NCBI GenBank assembly: GCA_934718785.1
Contig: CAKVAF010000006.1
Location: 1-64,000 of the forward strand
Origin: an uncultured Campylobacter sp.
GTDB lineage: Bacteria; Campylobacterota; Campylobacteria; Campylobacterales; Campylobacteraceae
DNA length: 64,000 nucleotides
Direction of reading: 5' to 3'
Below the pieces are notes generated by a model, which saw only the letters and a list, made by a program, of their open reading frames with translations, ran no database searches and was not told where the DNA came from. The position numbers and the translations under genes are program-made. Positions 8,974 to 18,052 of the stretch are shown here, in pieces. Position 1 is the stretch's first letter, and every line of letters starts with the position of its first letter.

Positions 8974-9987
8974 TTAAGCAAATTTAAATCGCTCGATTAA
9001 ATCACTGTGATGAGTTTTAGCCACATCAGGATGAGAGCGCAGCATTCTTTTAAAATAATTTTGTGCCACATTTCTAAGCAGTGGATTTTTAGGATCTGTA
9101 TCCACGCCTAAAGCCTCTTTAGCATAATTTTCTTTAAGCTTGAAAATAGGTATATCCTTATCTAGCTGAGTGCCTAGAAAATAAGCTATGCTAAAGCGTT
9201 CTTTAGGGCTTAAATTCACGCGGTGAATAGTGGCTTTAAGATAGCCATTTGTAGCCATTTCTAAAAACTCGCCGATATTAACCACAAAAGAGTTTTCAAG
9301 CGGGGCGACATCCTGCCACTTTCCATTAATGAACCCTTGCAAGCCGCTTTGCTCGTGTTGAAGCACAAAAGTTATCAGCCCGCCGTCTTTATGCGAGCCA
9401 ACGCCTTGAGTGTGCCCGTCAAATGCGGCTGGATAGCGGATGATCTTATAATGCTCATAAGTATTTTCGCCATAAAGTTTGTCAAATGCGTCATCTTCTA
9501 GCTCTAAAGCCTTTGAAAAAGCCCTTAAAAGCGTCATCGCAGCCTTATGCGTTTGCCTTTGATATTCTAAAAAAAGCTCTTTAAAATGCGGCAAAGCCTT
9601 TGGATAAGGATTTGGTCCCTCAAGGCGCTTGTAGAGCGCGGAATTTAAATCCCAACGAAGTGCAGGCTTGTCCGTGCCCCAGTCAATTTGCTCTCTATAA
9701 TCCTTGCCCCCGTCGGTGTATTCGCCACCCTCGCTTGAGTAGCCACGAAACTGAGGCGAGTTTATCATAGAAATTTCTTCTTTTTTTTCTAAAGGCAGGG
9801 CAAAAAACTGCTGTGAAATTTGAAAAAGCTCTTTAATAAGACTTTCATCAACACCGTGCCCCACTAAATAAAAGGTGCCCACTTCGCGCGAAATTTGACG
9901 CAAATCATCGAAGATTTTTTCATTTGAGCTTTTGTTTAAAGAGCTTTCAAACTCGTTTAGTTTAAATTTAGGTAATGTGAAACTCAT
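8974..9987 (-). CDS. 2-oxoglutarate/Fe(II)- or IPNS-type oxygenase-like protein
   Basis: 337 residues of the isopenicillin N synthase-like dioxygenase fold. The iron ligands H199, D201 (SHKDGG) and H255 (ATIHRV) are intact, and R264/S266 (ERFSIAYF) is the RxS co-substrate motif. The N-terminal region (GTFYLVGHGV) is the family's DIOX_N domain. The substrate is unknown. C. jejuni carries an equivalent as first gene of the same block before a NlpA-family protein, metE and metF (as I recall), so a link to sulfur or methionine metabolism is likely by context only. The ribosome site AAAAAGGAT precedes the ATG. Confidence 0.88.
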   Translation of the reverse strand: MSFTLPKFKLNEFESSLNKSSNEKIFDDLRQISREVGTFYLVGHGVDESLIKELFQISQQFFALPLEKKEEISMINSPQFRGYSSEGGEYTDGGKDYREQIDWGTDKPALRWDLNSALYKRLEGPNPYPKALPHFKELFLEYQRQTHKAAMTLLRAFSKALELEDDAFDKLYGENTYEHYKIIRYPAAFDGHTQGVGSHKDGGLITFVLQHEQSGLQGFINGKWQDVAPLENSFVVNIGEFLEMATNGYLKATIHRVNLSPKERFSIAYFLGTQLDKDIPIFKLKENYAKEALGVDTDPKNPLLRNVAQNYFKRMLRSHPDVAKTHHSDLIERFKFA

Positions 9988-10104
9988 TTTTATCCTTTTT
10001 TTGTGATTTTAATATGAAAATTTTTTTAAATTTATATACAAAATAAAGGAAAAAAACTTGAAGAAATATTAGAAATCTTTAGTTTATTTTAAGTAAGAAT
10101 TAAA

Positions 10105-10129
10105 GATAACTTCTCTACAAGTTCTTATC
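10105..10129 (-). terminator. candidate attenuator terminator hairpin in the met leader
   Basis: On the minus strand GATAA and ACTT (separated by a bulged GA) can pair with AAGTTATC across a 6-nt loop. This is followed by TTTAATTCTT. It lies 31-55 bases after the leader ORF stop and about 118 bases before the oxygenase-like gene. The fold was worked out by eye; the U-tract is broken, so strength is uncertain. Confidence 0.4.
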
Positions 10130-10135
10130 CAAAGC

Positions 10136-10154
10136 CCTTGCAAAGAAGCAAAGG
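10136..10154 (-). other. candidate leader hairpin directly after the Met-rich leader ORF
   Basis: CCTTTGC and GCAAGG pair (one bulged T) around TTCTTT on the minus strand, starting five bases after the leader stop codon. A ribosome stalled on the last Met codons would cover its 5' side. An alternative pairing of GCAAG with CTTGT further down would compete with the terminator-like hairpin. This is inference without a folding program. Confidence 0.35.
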
Positions 10155-10159
10155 ACCCC

Positions 10160-10243
10160 TTAAGCACGCATCAGCATAGTTTTGCACATCACAGCGCGTA
10201 TAAAACGCATTTGAATACACAAAAATCGCTTAAAAGTTTGCAT
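10160..10243 (-). CDS. Met-rich leader peptide of the methionine gene block (candidate)
   Basis: A 27-codon frame with ATG at 10243 and TAA at 10160-10162. Its ribosome site AAAGG sits seven bases before the ATG, among the best in the window. Besides the start it has Met at residues 12, 19, 23 and 25, and Cys at 9 and 20; the last part reads AVMCKTMLMRA. Four methionines in 26 codons is far above the usual few per cent. Two hairpins follow within 55 bases, and the next gene on this strand is the first of the oxygenase/MetQ-like/metE/metF block. This is the architecture of ribosome-mediated attenuation as in trp or his leaders. I cannot tell whether the related C. jejuni sequence has already been described. 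Confidence 0.6.
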   Translation of the reverse strand: MQTFKRFLCIQMRFIRAVMCKTMLMRA

Positions 10244-10368
10244 AAAGTTACCTTTGACTAGAGTAAAAATTGCAAAACTTTAGCTAAGTTTTTCTTAAAT
10301 TTTGATTAATTCAAGGCTAAATTTATACAAAATTTTATAAAATTACATTTTAAATTTCAAGGCAAAAG

Positions 10369-12153
10369 ATGATAGAAGCAAGAAGTATCGAGGCTTTAAA
10401 GCTTAGAGTGGATATTTTAGATGTGATTTCTCGCTATGTTGAAGTGAAAAAAGCTGGAGCGTCCTATGTCTGCTTATGTCCCTTTCACGATGATAAAAGC
10501 CCAAGTATGCACATAAATGTGCAAAAAGGCTTTTATCATTGCTTTGCGTGTAAAGCAGGTGGGGATGCCTTTAAATTTGTAATGGATTATGAGAGAATTT
10601 CCTTTAGCGAAGCGGTGGAAAAAATCGCTAGCATAAGCAATTTTTCACTCACTTATACAAAGTCAAATTCAGGCTTTAAAAAGGAGCTAAAGACTATTTT
10701 ACCGCTTTTAAATAGCCTTTATAAGCAAAGTTTAAGAAATAATCATTTTGCTCTAAATTATCTTTATTCTCGTGGCTTAAATGATGAAGATATTGTTAAG
10801 TTTGAGATTGGATATGCACCTAGCTCACAAGCGAGCTTAAAACTTTTGCAAAATGAAAAAATCGAGCTTAAAGACGCACTTGAAGTGGGTGCTGTAAAAA
10901 TGTCTAGTAAAAATACGCCAATAGCAAGCTTTTTTGAGCGCATCACCTTTGCTATTTATGATTATAAAGACTTACTCATAGGCTTTGGTGCAAGAAGCCT
11001 AGATGCAAATAATCCTGCAAAATATATAAATTCAAATCAAAACCGCCTTTTTGATAAATCAAAAATTCTTTATGCTTATAATCTAGCAAAAAAACACATA
11101 GAAAAAAGCAAAGAAATCATCATTTGCGAGGGCTATATGGACGCCATTGCTTTTCACAAAGCAGGCTTAGAAAATGCTGTGGCCGTGCTAGGAACGGCTT
11201 TAACAAAATTTCATTTACCCCTTATTACAAGGCTTGATGCAAAGGTGATTTTATGTTTTGATAGTGATAATGCAGGGCTTAACGCGGCACTTCGCTCAGC
11301 TACTCTTCTAGCCTTAAATAAAATAGATGGAAAAGTAATCTTTTTAAAAGGAGGTAAAGACGCTGCTGAGCTTGTCGCAGCGGGCAATAAAAAGGCTCTT
11401 TATGAAGCCTTGCAAAATGGCTTTGAGCTTGTTGAGTTTATTTTAAGAGCAAGTCTAAAAAAAAGTGATTTAAGCACTGCTTTAGGTAAGCAAAAAGCAC
11501 TTGAAAGCTTGCAAAAATTTACCTTTTTATTAGAACCCTTAGTCGCAACTAGCTATGAAAGCCTTGTGGCAAAGCTTTTAGGAGTTGATAAAGACTTTAT
11601 AAAATTGAGTAAAAATTCAAATTTAAATGCTATAAAATCAAATTCTTTAAAAACTTTCAAACCCTTTAAAAATAATGAAAATTACGATTTAGCCGAATTT
11701 GAACTTTTGCTTTTTTTGTATGAAAATGCCCCTTTTCGCCCCCTCATTCAAAGCCTAAGCGATGAGAATTTTTTTAAAAACAAGGAGCTTTTAAAAGCTA
11801 TTTTACAAGGCTTTGACATAGAAAATGAAATAATACGCGAGTTTTTACAAAAAAGCAATACTTGCCAAAGGCTTGATAAGGCTCAATTTTTACTTGCATT
11901 ATGTAGGATAAATCTTAATTTTTTAAAACTTCACAAACCTACAAATCTTTTAGACGCACGCAAAAAAATCTTACTTGAAAATCTTGATAAAAAGGCTTTA
12001 GAGCTTAAAAAAAAACTTAATGAGGAGCAGCTTTTCACGCTTTTATCAAGTGTGCTTGAAGCTTTAAAGCACGCAAAGGATGAAAATAGCATTCAAATTT
12101 TACTTAAAAAGCTGATGAGTAACGAAATTTTAGACTCTTTTCAAAGTTTTTAG
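10369..12153 (+). CDS. dnaG: DNA primase
   Basis: 594 residues. DnaG makes RNA primers for replication and binds the DnaB helicase. The N-terminal CHC2 zinc site is C37, H40, C58, C61 (CPFH, CFAC). The TOPRIM catalytic core begins at IICEGYMDA with a later CFDSDNAG. A divergent C-terminal helicase-interaction region follows. The ATG has CAAGGC upstream, and TATAAAAT in the AT-rich leader is a probable -10. It is divergent from the met leader transcription unit and seems monocistronic. Confidence 0.97.
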   Translation: MIEARSIEALKLRVDILDVISRYVEVKKAGASYVCLCPFHDDKSPSMHINVQKGFYHCFACKAGGDAFKFVMDYERISFSEAVEKIASISNFSLTYTKSNSGFKKELKTILPLLNSLYKQSLRNNHFALNYLYSRGLNDEDIVKFEIGYAPSSQASLKLLQNEKIELKDALEVGAVKMSSKNTPIASFFERITFAIYDYKDLLIGFGARSLDANNPAKYINSNQNRLFDKSKILYAYNLAKKHIEKSKEIIICEGYMDAIAFHKAGLENAVAVLGTALTKFHLPLITRLDAKVILCFDSDNAGLNAALRSATLLALNKIDGKVIFLKGGKDAAELVAAGNKKALYEALQNGFELVEFILRASLKKSDLSTALGKQKALESLQKFTFLLEPLVATSYESLVAKLLGVDKDFIKLSKNSNLNAIKSNSLKTFKPFKNNENYDLAEFELLLFLYENAPFRPLIQSLSDENFFKNKELLKAILQGFDIENEIIREFLQKSNTCQRLDKAQFLLALCRINLNFLKLHKPTNLLDARKKILLENLDKKALELKKKLNEEQLFTLLSSVLEALKHAKDENSIQILLKKLMSNEILDSFQSF

Positions 12154-12323
12154 AAAAAATTCAAAAAATTTGCAAAAATCATTGAAAATTAAGAAATTTG
12201 TTTAAGTTATAAAACTTATTAAAAATAAATTTTAAAAAGAATTTAAATTTACAAATTTTCTTTATAAAAATATTTTATTTCTATCAATTAATAATTTTTA
12301 TCCTTTATTAAGAAAAAATAGCC

Positions 12324-12329
12324 TATAAT
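12324..12329 (+). promoter_or_regulatory. -10 box of the trxB promoter
   Basis: TATAAT in GCCTATAATG, 28 bases before the trxB ATG, with an AAAGGA ribosome site between. The upstream region is T-rich. Confidence 0.6.
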
Positions 12330-12356
12330 GTTTAATAAAAATTCAAAGGAAAAACA

Positions 12357-13304
12357 ATGTTAGACTTAGCAATTATAGGCGGGGGTCCTGCGGGGCTGAG
12401 TGCTGGACTTTACGCAACGCGTGGCGGGCTTAAAAATGTAGTGATGTTTGAAAAGGGTATGCCAGGTGGACAAATCACATCAAGCAGCGAGATAGAAAAC
12501 TATCCGGGCGTGGCTCAAGTTATGGATGGCATTTCATTTATGGCGCCTTGGAACGAGCAGTGTATGCGCTTTGGCTTAAAGCATGAAATGGTCGGCGTTG
12601 AAAGAGTGAGTAAAAATGATGATAGCAGTTTTACGATCTTTATCGAGGGTGGAAAAACTGAGCAGGCAAGAGCTGTTATCGTTTGCACTGGCTCAGCACC
12701 GAAAAGAGCGGGCTTTAAGGGTGAGGATGAGTTTTTTGGAAAAGGCGTGAGCACCTGCGCGACTTGCGATGGCTTTTTTTATAAAAATAAAGAAGTGGCC
12801 GTCTTAGGAGGTGGTGATACCGCGCTTGAAGAGGCTTTATATCTGGCAAATATTTGTTCTAAAGTTTATCTCATTCATCGCCGTGATACTTTCCGCGCAG
12901 CTCCAAGCACGGTAGAAAGAGCGCAAAAAAACTCTAAGATCGAATTTATCACAAATGCAGTTGTAGATGAAGTGTATGGCGATAAAACAGGTGTTTGCGG
13001 GGTTAAAGTCAATCTTAAGGACGGAGAAATTAAAGATTTAAAAGTGCCTGGGATCTTTACTTTTGTGGGACTTAATGTGAGAAATGAAATTTTAAAGCAG
13101 GCTGATGGCAGCTTTTTGTGTGATATGCAGCCAAGCGGTCAAGTGAGCGTGAATTTGAAAATGCAAACCAGCGTTAAAGGGCTTTTTGCGGCAGGGGATT
13201 TGCGCCAAGATGCTTATAAACAAGTCATTTGCGCAGCAGGAGATGGCGCTGCTGCAGCTCTTTCAGCTCTTTCTTATGTCGAAGAGCTTAAACATCATCA
13301 ATGA
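12357..13304 (+). CDS. trxB: thioredoxin reductase
   Basis: 315 residues. This flavoprotein reduces thioredoxin with NADPH. The FAD-binding GGGPAG is at 8-13, the redox-active pair C134/C137 lies in CATCDGFF, the NAD(P)-binding GGGDTA comes next, and the C-terminal FAD motif is GLFAAGDLR. It has its own promoter and an intrinsic terminator straight after the stop, so it is a single-gene unit. Confidence 0.97.
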   Translation: MLDLAIIGGGPAGLSAGLYATRGGLKNVVMFEKGMPGGQITSSSEIENYPGVAQVMDGISFMAPWNEQCMRFGLKHEMVGVERVSKNDDSSFTIFIEGGKTEQARAVIVCTGSAPKRAGFKGEDEFFGKGVSTCATCDGFFYKNKEVAVLGGGDTALEEALYLANICSKVYLIHRRDTFRAAPSTVERAQKNSKIEFITNAVVDEVYGDKTGVCGVKVNLKDGEIKDLKVPGIFTFVGLNVRNEILKQADGSFLCDMQPSGQVSVNLKMQTSVKGLFAAGDLRQDAYKQVICAAGDGAAAALSALSYVEELKHHQ

Positions 13305-13336
13305 TTAAAGGGCTTTAATGCCCTTTAAATTTATTT
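13305..13336 (+). terminator. intrinsic terminator of trxB
   Basis: Stem TTAAAGGGC / GCCCTTTAA (9 bp, perfect) with a 6-nt loop, beginning immediately after the TGA and followed by AATTTATTT. Confidence 0.8.
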
Positions 13337-13463
13337 AAAGCTAAAAAGCGTGTCAAACTGCTTTTAATCCACTTTTATTTTTAAATTTATTTTCGCGCCT
13401 TATAAAAATGAAATTTGTATTCAAATTTTAAGCAAGTATTTTATCTTATTTAAAGAATTTCAC

Positions 13464-13469
13464 TATAAT
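13464..13469 (+). promoter_or_regulatory. -10 box of the queE-queD promoter
   Basis: TATAAT in CACTATAATT, 21 bases before the queE ATG. The AAGGA ribosome site at 13480-13484 follows. Confidence 0.6.
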
Positions 13470-13489
13470 TAAGCTTTCTAAGGACAAAA

Positions 13490-14302
13490 ATGCAAATTAT
13501 GGAGTATTTTTTAAGCATTCAAGGAGAGGGAGCTTTTGCTGGGCGTTTGGCGCTTTTTGTGCGCTTTGCAGGCTGCAATCTTAACTGCCTTGGTTTTGGG
13601 GTTGAAAAGCTTAAAAATCAAAAAAAATTAATGGGCTGTGATACCTTGCGCGCTGTTTTTACAAAAGAATTTAAGGATGAGTATTTAAATTTAAGTGCTG
13701 ATGAGCTTTTAAAAAGAGTGCTTAAACTCGCCAAGGATGAAAAGCCTATCATAGTCATCACAGGCGGCGAGCCCTTACTTCATCACAAAAAAAGTGAGTT
13801 TATAGCCTTTATAAAGGCTCTTTTAAGGCTTAAATTTGAGGTGCATTTTGAAAGCAATGCCAGTATTTTCATTGACTTTAAAAAATATGCCTTTTATAAA
13901 AAATGCGTTTTTGCAATGAGCGTTAAGCTTGAAAATAGTGGCGAAAAAGAGGATAAAAGGCTAAATTTCAAGGCTATAAAAGCGATTATTTTACATTCAA
14001 AACAAAGCTTTTTTAAATTTGTTTTAAATAAAAATGAGATTGAAAAAAGCGCGCTCGAGATTGAAAATATCTTAAAAAATACAAATGAAGCTTTGAAGAT
14101 AGCCTTTAAAGCAGATTTAAAAAAGAGCTTAAATAAAAATAAAAAGCCTAAACAAGCTCAAATTTTTTGTATGCCTATGGGCGCAAATGAAAAACAAATG
14201 CACCAAAATGCTTTAAAAATTGCTGAATTTTGTATAAAAATGGGCTATAATTACTCAGATAGATTACATATAAGACTTTGGGGAGATAAAGAGGGCGTAT
14301 GA
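13490..14302 (+). CDS. queE: 7-carboxy-7-deazaguanine synthase
   Basis: 270 residues. This radical SAM enzyme converts the QueD product to 7-carboxy-7-deazaguanine in queuosine/preQ0 synthesis. FLSIQGEG and [11 protein letters not shown] are family signatures, and ITGGEPLL is the glycine-rich SAM motif. The iron-sulfur cysteines are spaced C-x3-C-x16-C instead of the usual C-x3-C-x2-C. A segment from LGFGVE to LMG is inserted before the CDT triplet. Long-spaced variants are known in the family, so activity is likely. It overlaps queD by four bases. Confidence 0.9.
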   Translation: MQIMEYFLSIQGEGAFAGRLALFVRFAGCNLNCLGFGVEKLKNQKKLMGCDTLRAVFTKEFKDEYLNLSADELLKRVLKLAKDEKPIIVITGGEPLLHHKKSEFIAFIKALLRLKFEVHFESNASIFIDFKKYAFYKKCVFAMSVKLENSGEKEDKRLNFKAIKAIILHSKQSFFKFVLNKNEIEKSALEIENILKNTNEALKIAFKADLKKSLNKNKKPKQAQIFCMPMGANEKQMHQNALKIAEFCIKMGYNYSDRLHIRLWGDKEGV

Positions 14303-14880
14303 TTATAGGAAAGCTTTTTGAATTTGAAAACGCACACATCGTTCGCTCCTGCTCGTCAAAACGCTGTAAATACAGTATTCACGGACATTCTTATAAATTA
14401 GAGCTTGAGCTTGAAAGCTCATTTTTAGATAATGCGGGTATGGTGTATGATTTTGGGCTTTTAAAACAAGAAATTAAAGAAATTATCGATAGTTTTGATC
14501 ACGCTATCACGCTTTTTAAAGATGATGATAAAGAGTATTTAGAAGCGATGAAAAGGCATTCTAAACGCTTTGTGATCTTGCCTGTAAATGCCAGTGCTGA
14601 GAATTTTTGCCGCGTGTTTTTTGTGCTGATTGATAAAATTTTAAATCAAACCTTAATGCAAAATGGCGAAAAAGATGTGAAATTAAAAAGTGTGAAAGTC
14701 TATGAAACGCGCACAGGCTGGGCACAGGGCTTTAAAGAAGATGCTTATAATGAGAATTTGCCTAAAATTAGCCTTGATGAGATTGAGTTTTCGTCTGAAA
14801 TTATCGCTGAGTGGAGCGATGAAAAGCTTTTTGAAAGGCTTAAAAAGGGCGAGAAATTCATAAATAAAAAGGAGCTTTGA
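14299..14880 (+). CDS. queD: 6-carboxy-5,6,7,8-tetrahydropterin synthase
   Basis: 193 residues, longer than the roughly 120-residue E. coli form. QueD turns dihydroneopterin triphosphate into carboxytetrahydropterin. Zinc ligands H13, H28 and H30 (SIHGHSY) and catalytic-type C23 are visible, as is YDFGLLK. The extra length lies in an insert after the DHAITL segment and in an acidic C-terminus. It is translationally coupled to queE (ATGA overlap) and to the next gene. Confidence 0.93.
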   Translation: MIIGKLFEFENAHIVRSCSSKRCKYSIHGHSYKLELELESSFLDNAGMVYDFGLLKQEIKEIIDSFDHAITLFKDDDKEYLEAMKRHSKRFVILPVNASAENFCRVFFVLIDKILNQTLMQNGEKDVKLKSVKVYETRTGWAQGFKEDAYNENLPKISLDEIEFSSEIIAEWSDEKLFERLKKGEKFINKKEL

Positions 14881-14909
14881 TGAAAATGGCTTCAATGAAA
14901 GGGGGTTTT

Positions 14910-15476
14910 ATGAAAAAATTTGTATTTTTAAGTGCGCTTTTTGCTTTTTTCATCGCTTGTAGCAGTGATGAGGGCGTGAAAAAAAGCTTAAAAGATGATA
15001 CTAATGAAAGCGTGCAAATTGAAGCAGGGGATGAAAAAAGCGAGGTTAATGATACAAATGTGCCTTTGCCAGTGGAAGAAAGTCGCAATTTTAAAGGCGC
15101 TAAAAATGGCAATTTAGCAGCAACTACAAATGATAGTAGTGCTTTAAAAACTGCTACAAATGATTTGAATGCGCGAAATTTAAATGCAAATTCACAAACT
15201 GCTACTACAAATATAAGCACAGAGAATTTAAATGCAGCAAAAGCTTTGTATGAAAGTAAATGCGCGATTTGTCATGGCAAAGAAGGCGAGAAAAAGGCGC
15301 TTGGAAATAGCCTGATTATCAAGGATATGAATAGAGCTGATTTCATCGCAAGCCTTAAAGGCTACCAAGCGGGCACTTATGGCAGGAGCTTAGCAAGGCA
15401 GATGAAGCCCGCGGCAAATATGCTTGATTTTGCGCAAATTGATGCACTTGCAGCGCTCATTGCAAAGGCAAATTGA
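14910..15476 (+). CDS. monohaem c-type cytochrome lipoprotein
   Basis: 188 residues from ATG 14910, behind GGGGG. An alternative in-frame ATG at 14880, behind AAGGAG and overlapping the queD stop, would add ten residues before the signal peptide. FFIAC is a lipobox with C17 as lipid anchor. A long Asn/Thr/Ser-rich linker (about 18-105) precedes a class I cytochrome domain with CAICH at 118-122 and a probable distal methionine in QMKPAANM. It is thus a membrane-tethered periplasmic electron carrier. C. jejuni has a haem-binding lipoprotein next to its queE/queD genes. Confidence 0.85.
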   Translation: MKKFVFLSALFAFFIACSSDEGVKKSLKDDTNESVQIEAGDEKSEVNDTNVPLPVEESRNFKGAKNGNLAATTNDSSALKTATNDLNARNLNANSQTATTNISTENLNAAKALYESKCAICHGKEGEKKALGNSLIIKDMNRADFIASLKGYQAGTYGRSLARQMKPAANMLDFAQIDALAALIAKAN

Positions 15477-15601
15477 TGCGCTTTTTGTATCCTTTTAAAA
15501 AATATTTAAAATTAAAAAATTAAAAAAATATTTTAAATTGCAAATTTTTAGGAATCTTTTCATAGTGAATTTTTCAAATTTTATTTTTAAGAAAGCTTGA
15601 T

Positions 15602-16027
15602 ATGCAAATCTTTGAAGCGGTTTTAGCCCTACACATTTATAGCCTTTATGCAAGCGGAGCGCTGATGATTTTTTATCTTTTTTTAACGCAAGGTCCTTTT
15701 AAGGCTGAATTTAACTTTATTCGCAAAATCAGGCTTTTTTTGCCTATTTATTATCTTTTTTTAAGTCTCATTCTTTTTACCGGGCTTGTGCTTTTAGCAC
15801 TTTTACATTTTCATCTTTCAGTAAAAATTATTTTTATGATTTGTTCGTGGATACTCATTTTAAGCTTAAATATATTTCAATACAAGCTTTTTAAAAAGGC
15901 GCGCCGATTTAGACGCTACGCTAAATTTCGCGCTTTTAGCTTTTTTATTCTCATCTTTTGTATCGCCTTGATTACGCTACCATTTTTCAATGATTTGAGC
16001 TTTTTGGATGCAATTTTTAATCGATGA
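15602..16027 (+). CDS. small integral membrane protein of unknown function
   Basis: 141 residues with about four hydrophobic segments (near 8-28, 45-68, 75-95 and 112-133) separated by short basic loops. I do not recognise a named family. It overlaps the rsmE start by 20 bases, so the two are coupled. The same pairing exists in C. jejuni as far as I recall. Confidence 0.8.
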   Translation: MQIFEAVLALHIYSLYASGALMIFYLFLTQGPFKAEFNFIRKIRLFLPIYYLFLSLILFTGLVLLALLHFHLSVKIIFMICSWILILSLNIFQYKLFKKARRFRRYAKFRAFSFFILIFCIALITLPFFNDLSFLDAIFNR

Positions 16028-16709
16028 AAGAGCAGCACAAAATGAAATTTGGGTGCAAAATGAAGCCTTTATTCATCTAAAAGTAAGGCGCATAAGGCTT
16101 AATGACAAGCTTTATTTTAGAAATTTAAAGGATGATTTTTTATATCTTTATAAGCTTGTTGACATTGGCAAAAAAAGACTTTTATTTAAGCTTTTAAGCA
16201 CAGAGAAAAAAGAGTGTCAAAAATCCTTTGCCAAACTTGCTTTAAGCATCATTGACACAAAGGTCATAGAAAAGCTTTTACCCTTTTTAAATGAGCTTGA
16301 TTTGGCAAATTTAAGCTTTGTTTATGCGGATTTTTCTCAAAAAAATTTCAAGCTTGATTTAGCGCGCTTTGAGCGCATTTTGATAGAATCTTGCCAGCAA
16401 TGTGGGCGCACAAATTTAATGAGATTAAGCATATTTCAAAGCTCAAAAGAGTTTTATGATTACTGTGAGAAAGAAAATTTAAAGCCTGTTTTGTTAGATT
16501 TTAAAGGCGAGAATTTGGATGATTTTTTGCAAAAAAATTCTATTTCAAATAAAGAAAGCTTGGAAAATTTTATCTTTTTTGTGGGCGCTGAAGCAGGCTT
16601 TAGCGATAAAGAAAGAGAGCTTTTTAAACAAAAAATAAGCCTTAAAAACACTTTGATAATGCGCTCACAAACCGCCATCACCGCCCTAGCTTCAAAGCTT
16701 TTGACTTGA
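16008..16709 (+). CDS. rsmE: 16S rRNA m3U1498 methyltransferase RsmE
   Basis: 233 residues. RsmE is a SPOUT-class methyltransferase with an N-terminal PUA-like domain (HLKVRRIRLNDKLYF). The C-terminal knot includes a cysteine-containing CQQCGRTNLM, FFVGAEAGFSDKE and the LIMRSQTAITAL motif near the end, which together identify RsmE. The start lies inside the preceding membrane-protein gene. Confidence 0.92.
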   Translation: MQFLIDERAAQNEIWVQNEAFIHLKVRRIRLNDKLYFRNLKDDFLYLYKLVDIGKKRLLFKLLSTEKKECQKSFAKLALSIIDTKVIEKLLPFLNELDLANLSFVYADFSQKNFKLDLARFERILIESCQQCGRTNLMRLSIFQSSKEFYDYCEKENLKPVLLDFKGENLDDFLQKNSISNKESLENFIFFVGAEAGFSDKERELFKQKISLKNTLIMRSQTAITALASKLLT

Positions 16710-16730
16710 TTGGTTTTAAATTAAATCACT

Positions 16731-16836
16731 GGCAGCGGTTTTAAAATTTTAAGAGCAATTGCTAAACTGCACCGCTGTTTTGAGATTTTTTGAAATTTAT
16801 TGTTTTGAAATCAATTCAATTCTCACTGCTGTTTTA
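16731..16836. repeat. cluster of short GGCAGCGGTTTT-type intergenic motifs
   Basis: Three related words lie in the gap: GGCAGCGGTTTT (16731), CACCGCTGTTTT (16770) and CACTGCTGTTTTA (16824), the last two being inverted relatives of the first. The same word appears in gaps at 20211, 42688, 42718, 45228 and 59011. The paired arms can form a hairpin between the convergent rsmE and metallo-beta-lactamase-fold genes. Confidence 0.5.
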
Positions 16837-17913
16837 TTATTCTTGCCACCATTTTTCTTGTAAATTCTCTATATTTTCACGCTTTGATAAATCCTTGCTT
16901 AAATCAATGAGTTGTCCTATTTTTGGCGTGAGATAAGGGATTTGAAGCTTTTTAAAATTTTCATACAAAAAGCTCACAGGCTCAGCCCAGCCGTGTGTGC
17001 CAGCTTTAAAGCGTGCCCAATGAATACTCATCACCGCTCTAGCCCTTAAATCCTGCGCTTCTTTAAGAATTTGCTCAGGAAAAGAATGAGAATGCGCCCA
17101 AGCCTTGTTAAAATGCCCACTTTCAAGACAGGCTAAGTCAAAGCCATTAAAAAACGCGCCAAATTTCTTAAAATGCGTGAAATATCCCCCATCTGCACTC
17201 CAAAATAATTTCTTAAGTCCAAATTTGCCGCTAAATTCAAAAGCAAAAGAAGCCCAAAGGCTTTTATTAAAGCCATCTGCGCGGTTTGAATTATGCTGAG
17301 AGCTCAAACAATAAAGATTGATAAAACAATGTTCATCCAAGCAAAATTCTAGCCCATCGCCCCAATCAAGCTCTAAAATACGCTCTTTTAAAACGCCCAT
17401 TTTTCTTAAATATCGCCCCACATTTAAAGGTGCAATGAATACAAAAGCGCGGTTTTTAAGCTTTAAAATGCTTTTTTTATCCAAATGATCAAAATGTGAA
17501 TGCGTGATTAAAACCGCCAAAGGCTCGCCAAATTCGCTCGCTTCAAAGCAAGGAGCCTGCTTAAAAGCGCGGTTTATAAAGCCAATTGGCGAAGCGCGCA
17601 TTGTAAAAAGCGGATCGATGAGCATTTTAAAATTTTTAAAGCTTAAAAATGCCGAAGAATGCCCAAGCCAAGCAAGATGTGGCGTATTAAAATCAGCCTT
17701 AAAATCACTTCTTACAAAGGCGAGTTTCTTTTTAGGCGCTGCGTTTTTAACGCGTGTCGTGTAGTAGGAAAACACTTGTTTGAGCGCGACTTTTGGCGGA
17801 AGACTCGCTTTTTCGTTTTCATTTGCAAAGATGAGTTTGTTTTTGTGCCAAATTTTTTTCGCCCCTTGAAATTCAGGGACTTTGAAATGTTTTATTGAAA
17901 TTTCATTTTGCAA
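16837..17913 (-). CDS. metallo-beta-lactamase-fold hydrolase (NAPE-PLD/UlaG-like)
   Basis: 358 residues. The metal-binding motif HSHFDH is at H138/H140/D142/H143, preceded by WLGHSS and ending with MSIHWARFKAG. These match the lipoprotein/NAPE-PLD-like branch of the superfamily. No signal peptide is visible, so it is probably cytoplasmic. The substrate is unknown. The best start is a TTG at 17913, which has AAGG seven bases before it; the nearby ATG is out of frame. Confidence 0.85.
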   Translation of the reverse strand: MQNEISIKHFKVPEFQGAKKIWHKNKLIFANENEKASLPPKVALKQVFSYYTTRVKNAAPKKKLAFVRSDFKADFNTPHLAWLGHSSAFLSFKNFKMLIDPLFTMRASPIGFINRAFKQAPCFEASEFGEPLAVLITHSHFDHLDKKSILKLKNRAFVFIAPLNVGRYLRKMGVLKERILELDWGDGLEFCLDEHCFINLYCLSSQHNSNRADGFNKSLWASFAFEFSGKFGLKKLFWSADGGYFTHFKKFGAFFNGFDLACLESGHFNKAWAHSHSFPEQILKEAQDLRARAVMSIHWARFKAGTHGWAEPVSFLYENFKKLQIPYLTPKIGQLIDLSKDLSKRENIENLQEKWWQE

Positions 17914-18052
17914 ATTGAGCCTTTTTATTTATAATTTTAACGCATTTTTTTAAACTCATTTAAAATAGCGAATTTAGTTTAAAAAACTTTATTTTTTCAA
18001 AAAAATTTAATCAAATAAAAGATACAATTTTATTTTTAATCCTTAAAGGCAG

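Noticed and set aside
10136-10243. SAM or cobalamin riboswitch upstream of the met block
   Set aside because: None of the conserved boxes of these riboswitches could be recognised; the leader-peptide explanation fits better.
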